A DNA stretch of 64,000 nt, from positions 172,151 to 236,150 of the forward strand of contig NZ_JAALBX010000008.1 in assembly GCF_011077955.1 (NCBI RefSeq). The letters are read 5' to 3'. Made by a program: the position numbers and the translations under genes. The notes under the pieces are model-generated. The model was given only the letters and a program-made list of their open reading frames with translations, did not search any database and was not told where the DNA came from. The stretch is from Citrobacter freundii (GTDB taxonomy: Bacteria; Pseudomonadota; Gammaproteobacteria; Enterobacterales; Enterobacteriaceae). This document shows, in pieces, positions 57,237 to 64,000 of the stretch; position 1 is the stretch's first letter, and each line of letters starts with the position of its first letter.

Positions 57237-58466
57237 ATGACTTTGATGCGGCTTGAAACGGGAAGTGAAGCGTGGTGGCAAGCGCGTCAGGGGCAGGGCA
57301 TTCCCTTGATTGAAGCGCACGGAAAGGGCGTATGTCGCGTTACATTCTTATGGCGCGACCCCTCGGGCGACGAGCATCACTCGTCTGTGCAGCGGGTGTG
57401 GCTAAACATCACAGGGGTGACCGATCATCATCAGCGCGCGCGTCCGGTCACCCTGGTGCGCATCCCCGGCACCGATGTCTGGCAGTACCAGATAGTGCTT
57501 ACCGATACCTGGCGCGGCAGTTATTGCCTGATCCCCTCAACCGTAACGGATGACTTTCCGCCTGAAGCCTTTAGCCGCGAGATCCCATCTGCACAGGCGT
57601 TGCGCGAAGGCTGGCGCAACCTTTTCCCCCGGGCTGTAGTCGATCCTTTTAATCCACGTCAGTGGCGGGGTGGTCGCGGTCATCCAGTGTGCGCGCTGGA
57701 AATGCCCCGCGCGCCGCATCAGCCCGGCTGGAATGCCTCCGATACGGCCTTTACGCCGCCCTGCAGCATCCACTGGCAAAGCGAAATACTCGCCAATACG
57801 CGCCGCGTCTGGATCTTTGCGACCGGTGAAGATAACGGCGGTCATCGGCCCCTCGCGCTGCTGCTTGATGGCCAGTTCTGGGCGCAAAGTATGCCGGTAT
57901 GGCCGGCGCTTCAGTCGTTAACGGATGAAAGATTATTACCCCCCGCGGTTTATGTGCTGATTGATGTTATCGATACCCCCCATCGCAGTCATGAACTGCC
58001 CTGTAACCCCGCCTTCTGGGAGGCAATCCAGCAAGAATTGCTGCCGCAGATCCAGACCATCGCGCCCTGGCGTGACGATCCGTCTACCACCGTTGTGGCC
58101 GGTCAGAGCTTCGGCGGGCTTTCCGCGCTTTTCGCCGGTCTCCACTGGCCTGAGCGCTTTGGATGCGTACTCAGTCAGTCGGGTTCGTATTGGTGGCCCG
58201 GGCGCGAAAGTGAACAAGGGTTGCTTATCTCACAGCTTGAAGAGGGCAGCCTGGGGCAGGCGCCGCTTCGTATTTTTCTCGAAGCGGGCACGCGCGAGCC
58301 GCTTATCTATCAGGCCAATCTGCGGTTGTGCTCGGTGCTGCAACGCACTCCTCAGCAAATTTTCTGGCGTGAAGTGGATGGCGGGCATGACGCACTGTGC
58401 TGGCGGGGCGGGTTGACGGAAGGGCTTATCACCCTGTGGGGCGATAAGTTACTTACTTCGCGCTGA
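57237..58466 (+). CDS. fes: Enterobactin esterase Fes
   Basis: 409 residues. An N-terminal Fes domain (about 1-150) is followed by an esterase domain of alpha/beta-hydrolase type: nucleophile GQSFGGLSALFAGLHWPERFG (Ser about 287) and a late His in EVDGGHDALCW. It hydrolyses ferric enterobactin in the cytoplasm to release iron. Two in-frame ATGs (57237 and the Met three codons later) are possible starts. Followed by ybdZ after 31 bases. Confidence 0.94.
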   Translation: MTLMRLETGSEAWWQARQGQGIPLIEAHGKGVCRVTFLWRDPSGDEHHSSVQRVWLNITGVTDHHQRARPVTLVRIPGTDVWQYQIVLTDTWRGSYCLIPSTVTDDFPPEAFSREIPSAQALREGWRNLFPRAVVDPFNPRQWRGGRGHPVCALEMPRAPHQPGWNASDTAFTPPCSIHWQSEILANTRRVWIFATGEDNGGHRPLALLLDGQFWAQSMPVWPALQSLTDERLLPPAVYVLIDVIDTPHRSHELPCNPAFWEAIQQELLPQIQTIAPWRDDPSTTVVAGQSFGGLSALFAGLHWPERFGCVLSQSGSYWWPGRESEQGLLISQLEEGSLGQAPLRIFLEAGTREPLIYQANLRLCSVLQRTPQQIFWREVDGGHDALCWRGGLTEGLITLWGDKLLTSR

Positions 58467-58497
58467 AAGGAACCGTATTGAATTTCAGGAGTTTGTT

Positions 58498-58713
58498 ATG
58501 GAATACACTCACCCCTTCGACAATCCCCAGGGGCAATTTTATCTGCTGAAAAACGCGCTCGGGCAGATAAGCCTGTGGCCTGAGAACTGCGCACTGCCCG
58601 CAGGCTGGCGTATCGTCGCCGAACCGCGCGCGCACAGCGATTGCGTGGCATGGCTTGAACAACAGGGCGGCGCATTACATCCCGCCGTTTTTGCGCGGGG
58701 GACGCTTTCATGA
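58498..58713 (+). CDS. ybdZ: MbtH-like protein YbdZ
   Basis: 71 residues of the MbtH family: HPFDNPQGQFYLLKN, the conserved SLWPENCALPAGW and the C-terminal tryptophan region. It binds and stabilises or activates the adenylation domain of EntF. Its stop overlaps the entF ATG by four bases, ensuring co-translation. Confidence 0.94.
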   Translation: MEYTHPFDNPQGQFYLLKNALGQISLWPENCALPAGWRIVAEPRAHSDCVAWLEQQGGALHPAVFARGTLS

Positions 58714-61700
58714 CTCGCCCCAGCGTTACTCTGCCGCTTATTGCCGCCCAGCCCGGGATTTGGGTCGCCGATGCCCTGAGCCAACAGCCTGCCGCCTGGA
58801 GCGTGGCCCATTACATTGAACTGAACGGCGCGCTGGATGCGCCGTTGTTGGCTAGAGCCATTGTTGCCGGCATGAACGAAGCCGACACATTGCGAATGCG
58901 CTTTGCGGAAATCAACGGCGAGCCGCGCCAGTGGGTGGATGAGTCAGTTTGCTTCCCGCTGCCAGAATGCGTGGATTTACGTCATCATGCTGATCCGCAG
59001 GACGCGGCGCTCGCCTTGATGCGCCAGGATCGCGACCAGGATCTGCGGTATGCGTCAGGGCAAGCTCCCTGGCATCATCAACTGTTGCGCTTAAGCGATA
59101 CCCGCTGGTTCTGGTATCAGCGCTATCACCATTTACTGGTGGATGGCTTTAGTTTCACCGCCATTACCCGCCGGATCGCAGACATTTATACAGCATGGCG
59201 TAAGGGGCAAACGCCGCAGGCCTCGCCCTTTACTCCGTTTAGCGAGGTGGTGGAGGAGTATCAGCAGTACCACGCCTCGCCCGCCTGTGCGAAAGACCGC
59301 GCGTTTTGGGCCGCGCAACTTGCCAGCCTGCCGGAACCCGCCACCCTGTCGGACGAACCGCTCACGACCCGGGAGCCTTCTGCCGAACTTATCCGCCATC
59401 GCATTACGTTTGATAACGCGCAAATTCAGGCGCTGCTCGCGGCGACCCACGAGGTGACGCCCGCCGATCTGGCCTTTGCGCTGGTGTCTTTGTGGATAGG
59501 GCGGCTTTGTGGGCGCAACGACTTTGCCGCCGGGGTGATTTTTATGCGTCGTATGGGGTCGGCGGCCCTGTGCGCTACCGGCCCGGTATTAAACGTGCTG
59601 CCGCTGGCAGTCCGCATCGCGCCCGGCGGCACCCTCCCGGAGCTTGCTGCCAGCCTGGCAAGGCAGATGAAAACGGTGCGCCGCCATCAGCGTTACGACG
59701 CAGAACAAATTCTGCGCGACGCCGGACGCGTCACCCAGCCAGCCCCGCTTTACGGCACGGTCTTTAACTTTAAGATGTTTGATTACCGACTCAGTCTGGG
59801 CGGGATCGATGGCATTACGCATCAATTGGCTTCTGGGCCGGTTAACGACATTGAACTCGCGCTATATCAGGACGAGCAGGGCGCACTGGGGCTGGAAGTG
59901 CTGGCGAACGCCCGGCGCTATGAGGCCGATAGCCTGGCGCAGCATATTGCCCGTCTGCCGCGCCTGTTAAGCCAGTTTGCGACCAACCCCCGGCTTGCCT
60001 GCGGCGAGGCGAACATCGTTCACCCTTTTGAGGCGCAACGCATGGCGCGCATCAATGACACCGGAATGATGCTGCCCGCCGATACCTTAACGGCCGCCGT
60101 TATTCGCCAGGCGTTAAGCACACCCGATGCGCCAGCGCTGGCGGATGAGCATTATCACTTCAGCTATCGTGACATGCGCGAACAGGTACATGCCCTCGCC
60201 ATTGAGCTTCAGGCGCGGGGCGTAAAACCTGGCGATATCGTGGCGGTTGCGTTGCCCCGTTCGGTATTTTTATCGCTTGCGCTACAGGCGGTTGTCGAAC
60301 TGGGCGCTGCCTGGTTGCCGCTCGATACCGGCTACCCTGACGAGCGTTTACAGATGATGCTGGAAGACGCGCGCCCGCGCCTTTTAATCACCAGCGCCGC
60401 GCTGCAATCCCGCTTTGCATCGCTTAGCGCGCAACCGTTAATCCTCTATGACGCGCCGCTTACGGCGTCTGACGCGCCTGCGCTGGATTTATCGCGCCCT
60501 GAACAGACCGCGTATGTGATTTTCACCTCCGGCTCCACGGGCCGCCCGAAAGGTGTGATGGTCGGGCAGGCCGCTATCGTTAACCGCTTATGGTGGATGC
60601 AAAACCACTACCCGCTTGCGGCGCAGGATGTGGTATTGCAAAAAACGCCCTGTAGCTTCGACGTCTCGGTTTGGGAGTTTTTCTGGCCCTTGATGGTTGG
60701 CGCGCAACTGGTGATGGCACCTCCCGATGCCCACCGCGATCCGCAAGCGTTGCAGGCGCTTTTCGCGCGCTGGCGCGTTACCACCACACACTTTGTCCCC
60801 TCGATGCTGGCGGCGTTTGTCGACGCGTTGAACAGTCCCTCGGCGATAGCGCGATGCGCCTCGCTACGGCGAGTGTTTTGTAGCGGCGAAGCGTTGCCGA
60901 CGGATCTTTGCCGCCAGTGGGAACGCCTGACCGGCGTGGCGCTGCATAACCTTTACGGCCCTACCGAGGCCGCCGTGGATGTGAGTTGGTATCCGGCTTT
61001 TGGCGAGTCGCTGGCAAACGTGAAAGGCAACAGCGTGCCGATTGGCTTTCCGGTGTGGAATACCGGCATGCGCGTGCTGGATAGCGCGATGCGCCCGGTG
61101 CCGCCCGGCGTGGCGGGAGATTTATACCTGACCGGTATTCAACTGGCGCAAGGCTATCTGGGGCGCGCCGATCTGACCGCCAGTCGGTTTATCGCCGATC
61201 CGTTCGCCCCCGGCGAGCGGATGTACCGCACCGGCGATGTGGCGCGCTATCTCTCTGATGGCGCGATTGAATACCTGGGGCGCAGCGATTTTCAACTCAA
61301 ACTGCGCGGGCAGCGCATTGAACTCGGGGAGATTGACTGCGCGCTGATGTCACTCCCGGACGTTGCGCAGGCGGTGACTCACGCCTGCGTCATTAATCAG
61401 GCTGCGGCAAGTGAAGGCGATGCCCGGCAACTGGTGGGCTATGTGGTGTCAGACAGCGGTTTGCCGCTGAATACTGCGGAATTACGTGACCAGATTGCGG
61501 CCTTATTACCCGCGCATATGGTTCCGGTGCAAGTGATTCAATTGTCATCGCTTCCGCTCAGTGCCAACGGGAAGCTTGATCGTAACGCGCTGCCATTACC
61601 CGAGATGTCGGTCGCCGCGTCAGGTCGTGCGCCGCACTCAGCGCTGGAAGTGACCATTGCCGCTGCGTTCTCGCAATTATTGAACTGCGACATTACGGAT

Positions 61701-62639
61701 GTTAATGCCGATTTCTTCGCGCTGGGCGGGCACTCATTACTGGCGATGCGTCTGGCGGCTTTGCTGCGCGAGACGCTCGGGAAAGAGGTGACGGTCGGGC
61801 AGGTGTTGGAGGCGTCAACAGTGGAAAGCCTGGCCGCGCGTCTGCGTGCCGGGGACAGTAATGCCGCAGACGCCGGATTTGGGGCGCTGCTGCCGCTACG
61901 TGACGGCAGCGGGCCACGTCTTTTTTGCTTCCATCCTGCCTCCGGTTTCGCCTGGCAATTTAGCGTGTTGCAACGTTATGTGGGAATGCCATGGGCGATA
62001 ACCGGTATTCAGTCGCCACGCCCCGATGGCCCGATGGCGACAGCGCGGGATTTCAACGAACTTTGCGAACAGCAGCTTGCGCAAGTGCGCCGCATTCAGC
62101 CGACGGGGCCTTATTATTTGCTGGGTTACTCCCTTGGTGGGACGCTGGCGCAAAACCTCGCGGCGCGTCTGGAAGCGGCGGGCGAGCGGGTCGCCTGGCT
62201 TGGCCTGCTCGATACCTGGCCGCCGGAGACGCAAAACTGGGCGCAAAAAGGAGACACCCCCGATCCTGAGGTGTTAGCGGAAATCGAGCGCGAACGTGAG
62301 GCGTTTATTACTGCCCAGCGCGGGCAGGGAAGCGAGCGGTTGTTTGCCACCATTGAGGGCAATTATGCCGACGCGATTCGGTTGCTGACCTCGGCCCGTA
62401 CTCTGCCGTACCACGGCCCGACGACGCTTTTTGTCGCCAGGCGCACGGTGCCCGACGGCATGAACGCCACCGACGCCTGGCGTCCGTGGCTTAAGGAGAT
62501 GACGGTGCATACGCTTGATTGCGCGCACGTAGAGGTGGTGTCGGCGAAAATGTTTGAGGTGGTAGGGCCAACGATCTCCCGTGCGCTTGAGGGGATGGAG
62601 GCGGAGGTTTGCTTTGTCAGGGAGCCACTTGCCAGGTGA
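58710..62639 (+). CDS. entF: Enterobactin synthase component EntF (C-A-PCP-TE), with altered C-terminus
   Basis: 1309 residues. Condensation domain (about 1-430, HHLLVDG near 139), adenylation domain for serine (about 460-960, FTSGSTGRPKG near 606, YRTGDVARYL, NGKLDRNALP), peptidyl carrier domain (about 970-1040, LGGHSLLAMRL), thioesterase (about 1060-1295, GYSLGGTLAQ near 1138, His in the CAHVEVVS segment). It activates serine, joins it to dihydroxybenzoyl-EntB and releases the cyclic trimer. The end EGMEAEVCFVREPLAR runs past the expected terminus (E. coli ends about at GPIIRATLNR) and its last codons lie in a copy of the intergenic repeat that fills the following region. Confidence 0.95.
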   Translation: MTRPSVTLPLIAAQPGIWVADALSQQPAAWSVAHYIELNGALDAPLLARAIVAGMNEADTLRMRFAEINGEPRQWVDESVCFPLPECVDLRHHADPQDAALALMRQDRDQDLRYASGQAPWHHQLLRLSDTRWFWYQRYHHLLVDGFSFTAITRRIADIYTAWRKGQTPQASPFTPFSEVVEEYQQYHASPACAKDRAFWAAQLASLPEPATLSDEPLTTREPSAELIRHRITFDNAQIQALLAATHEVTPADLAFALVSLWIGRLCGRNDFAAGVIFMRRMGSAALCATGPVLNVLPLAVRIAPGGTLPELAASLARQMKTVRRHQRYDAEQILRDAGRVTQPAPLYGTVFNFKMFDYRLSLGGIDGITHQLASGPVNDIELALYQDEQGALGLEVLANARRYEADSLAQHIARLPRLLSQFATNPRLACGEANIVHPFEAQRMARINDTGMMLPADTLTAAVIRQALSTPDAPALADEHYHFSYRDMREQVHALAIELQARGVKPGDIVAVALPRSVFLSLALQAVVELGAAWLPLDTGYPDERLQMMLEDARPRLLITSAALQSRFASLSAQPLILYDAPLTASDAPALDLSRPEQTAYVIFTSGSTGRPKGVMVGQAAIVNRLWWMQNHYPLAAQDVVLQKTPCSFDVSVWEFFWPLMVGAQLVMAPPDAHRDPQALQALFARWRVTTTHFVPSMLAAFVDALNSPSAIARCASLRRVFCSGEALPTDLCRQWERLTGVALHNLYGPTEAAVDVSWYPAFGESLANVKGNSVPIGFPVWNTGMRVLDSAMRPVPPGVAGDLYLTGIQLAQGYLGRADLTASRFIADPFAPGERMYRTGDVARYLSDGAIEYLGRSDFQLKLRGQRIELGEIDCALMSLPDVAQAVTHACVINQAAASEGDARQLVGYVVSDSGLPLNTAELRDQIAALLPAHMVPVQVIQLSSLPLSANGKLDRNALPLPEMSVAASGRAPHSALEVTIAAAFSQLLNCDITDVNADFFALGGHSLLAMRLAALLRETLGKEVTVGQVLEASTVESLAARLRAGDSNAADAGFGALLPLRDGSGPRLFCFHPASGFAWQFSVLQRYVGMPWAITGIQSPRPDGPMATARDFNELCEQQLAQVRRIQPTGPYYLLGYSLGGTLAQNLAARLEAAGERVAWLGLLDTWPPETQNWAQKGDTPDPEVLAEIEREREAFITAQRGQGSERLFATIEGNYADAIRLLTSARTLPYHGPTTLFVARRTVPDGMNATDAWRPWLKEMTVHTLDCAHVEVVSAKMFEVVGPTISRALEGMEAEVCFVREPLAR

Positions 62640-62822
62640 GTTTTGTGGAATGGTTCCGTTCGCTTTGGCAGGGAGCCACTTTCCCGTTGCTGGTCTGAAT
62701 TTGTGGAATGGTTCCGTTCGCTTTGGCAGGATGCCACTTTCCCGTTGCTGGTCTGAATTTGTGGAATGGTTCCGTTCGCTTTGGCAGCGTTCCCCGGTGG
62801 GTTTGGTTGAATGGTTCCGTTC
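62611..62822. repeat. Tandem array of 58-bp units entering the end of entF
   Basis: Four head-to-tail units starting GCTTTGGCAG and ending TGGAATGGTTCCGTTC: 62611-62661 (51 bases, 7 missing, contains the entF stop), 62662-62719 and 62720-62777 (58 bases each, almost identical) and a 45-base variant 62778-62822. The array leads directly into the 258-bp module. Confidence 0.85.
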
Positions 62823-63080
62823 GCTAAAAGTGGGTTGCCCCACGCGGCATGGTCTTACGCGAACGTGCCAGGGGGGCTCGCCGCCGCCCCCCTGGCGACC
62901 CCGGCTCCCCCGGACGTCACCGCCGCTTCGCGGTGCCCTCCACTCACGGCCTCTGCCTTCGGGCCGGGCGCGACGCCACATCCATGTGGCTCACGCCCTC
63001 TGGCGGCTTCCCTGCCGCCAGCCCTCGTCACCCGGCCATCGTGTCGGCGGTTCCGATGGGGGAATGAAAACCCACCACTG
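62823..63080. repeat. 258-bp hairpin-rich repeat module, copy 1
   Basis: Matches 63366-63623 over its full length without gaps, with 7 differences that I counted (about 97% identity). It can form several stems: GTGGG/CCCAC, an 11-bp GCCAGGGGGGC/GCCCCCCTGGC, CACCGC/GCGGTG, CCACA/TGTGG and CTGGCGGC/GCCGCCAG. Open frames across it exist on both strands but none has features of a protein gene. Confidence 0.85.
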
Positions 63081-63210
63081 TGGGGGTATTTGTTTAAAAA
63101 TAATGAGTTATTTGGCCTGATTTTTTCGTTAATCGCTGATTTTAAATGAAATATTCGGGTTTTGTGAGGTTTCAGTAACCCGACAAACTCTCGTGCCCGA
63201 ACGTTATTAA

Positions 63211-63237
63211 AAAGGCGGCCCGTTGAGGCCGGTTTTT
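63211..63237 (+). terminator. Candidate terminator between the two repeat modules
   Basis: GGCC / GGCC stem around CGTTGA, extended imperfectly, followed by GGTTTTTATTT. It may end entF-direction transcription. Confidence 0.45.
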
Positions 63238-63262
63238 ATTTGGAGGAGGGGGAAGAGTCGTC

Positions 63263-63365
63263 GCTTTGGTAAAGGGCCACTTTCCCGTTGGTAGCTGAGT
63301 TTTGTGGAATGGTTCCGTTCGCTTTGGCCGCATTCCCCGATGGGTTTTGTGGAATGGTTCCGTTC
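63263..63365. repeat. Leader units of the second repeat copy
   Basis: A 58-base unit (63263-63320, diverged) and a 45-base unit (63321-63365), the same order as units before copy 1, lead directly into the second 258-bp module. Confidence 0.8.
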
Positions 63366-63623
63366 GCTAAAAGTGGGTTGCCCCACGCGGCATGGTCTTT
63401 TGCGAACGTGCCAGGGGGGCTCGCCGCCGCCCCCCTGGCGACCCCGGCTCCCCCTGACGTCACCGCCGCTTCGCGGTGCCCTCCACTCACGGCCTCTGCC
63501 TTCGGACCGGGCGCGACGCCACATCCATGTGGCTCACGCCCTCTGGCGGCTTCCCTGCCGCCAGCCCTCGTCATCCGTCCATCGTGTCGGCGGTTCCGAT
63601 AGGGGAATGAAAACCCACCACTG
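63366..63623. repeat. 258-bp hairpin-rich repeat module, copy 2
   Basis: Same length and orientation as copy 1 with 7 substitutions and no gap. All GC-rich stems listed for copy 1 are unchanged in this copy. The flanking sequences before and after the duplicated parts are unrelated, so the duplicated element has sharp ends near GCTAAAAG and CCACCACTG. Confidence 0.85.
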
Positions 63624-64000
63624 CAAAGGTGTTAGATTAAAAAGAGTGTGTTTTTTGCGCTTAATTTTACTGGTATTGGCTTAATTTACTGATGGATGAG
63701 GGTTTATTGATATTCCAGTAACCAGAGCATTCCCCACGCCAGAAGGCCATTCACAACTCCATAATTCCAGCCATGGGGTTGTGTCCGGTATTAACATCGC
63801 CGAAGCGCAACAGACGATACAGGTCACGCATACAGGAACACCAATAATCCCTCAATGAAAACACAAAAAGGTCAGCCGTGGGGTTGTGTCCGGCATCAAC
63901 CTCGCCGAGGCGCAATTGACGAGCCAGGTCAGGCCCGCATGGACGCGGGCCTGAGGTCGGGAAAGGCAGGATGCCGTATCCCGGCCGACCTGAAGCGAGG
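63624..64000. repeat. Second repeat family at the right edge
   Basis: No gene was recognised. A 58/59-base repeat beginning CAGCC(A/G)TGGGGTTGTGTCC occurs at 63768-63825 and 63873-63931, similar but clearly diverged. After it come a perfect 9-bp stem CAGGCCCGC/GCGGGCCTG (63930-63953) and a wider AGGTCGG/CCGACCT stem ending at 63992. The element may continue past the window edge. Confidence 0.6.

Noticed and set aside
62611..62822. CRISPR array
   Set aside because: The units are tandem with no distinct spacers, and no cas gene is nearby.
62274..62981. 235-residue minus-strand ORF (and similar ORFs on both strands across the repeats)
   Set aside because: It starts in the repeat, runs antisense into entF, is low in complexity and arises from GC-rich repeats; no ribosome-binding site or domain seen.

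Overview
The window is chromosomal DNA from a member of the Enterobacteriaceae, most likely of the Enterobacter/Kosakonia/Klebsiella group. This is inferred from near-E. coli-like proteins (FdhF, LacZ, NikABCDE, HypABCDE, FepA, EntF, YbdK, YbdJ) combined with the ramR-ramA pair, which E. coli lacks. No rRNA, tRNA, insertion sequence, prophage or CRISPR array was seen.

Layout. (1) 1-6319: a minus-strand sugar cluster (giant DUF5107/TPR protein, sugar-porter MFS, start of an aldose 1-epimerase) with a divergent ROK regulator. (2) 6320-17502: a ten-gene plus-strand sugar or polyol operon: GatZ-, GatD- and GatY-like proteins, a FucU-like mutarotase, an Rbs-type ABC importer, an aldo/keto reductase, an FGGY kinase and a DeoR-family regulator. 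The parts suggest a non-PTS route that reduces an aldose, phosphorylates it, oxidises it with the GatD-like enzyme and cleaves it with the tagatose-bisphosphate aldolase. (3) 17503-31504: an anaerobic formate/hydrogen/nickel block: selenocysteine-containing fdhF, nikABCDE (no nikR), a three-gene set of Tat-exported transglutaminase-like protein plus MerT-like and MerP-like proteins, and hypABCDE. fdhF and hypA each carry a sigma-54 promoter, and both share an identical 18-bp upstream element, probably the FhlA site. (4) 31505-36548: a chemoreceptor and a CHASE4-PAS-GGDEF-EAL protein, each with a sigma-28 flagellar promoter. (5) 36549-42180: alpha/beta hydrolase, isochorismatase-like hydrolase, and a LysR regulator followed by an amidohydrolase and an MFS transporter. 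(6) 42181-53889: ramR-ramA, ybdJ, a lacI-lacZ pair without lacY, a NIT-domain chemoreceptor with a third sigma-28 promoter, ybdK, a GNAT acetyltransferase, an M20 peptidase and a decayed permease fragment. (7) 53890-62639: the enterobactin genes entD, fepA, fes, ybdZ and entF around a Fur-type control region. (8) 62611-64000: repeat-rich DNA with tandem 58-bp units that run into the 3' end of entF and two 258-bp hairpin-rich modules about 97% identical, then a second repeat family.

The items most worth follow-up are the non-PTS gat-like operon, the transglutaminase-MerT-MerP trio between the nickel importer and the hydrogenase-maturation genes, and the structured repeat family behind entF that appears to have extended the EntF C-terminus.
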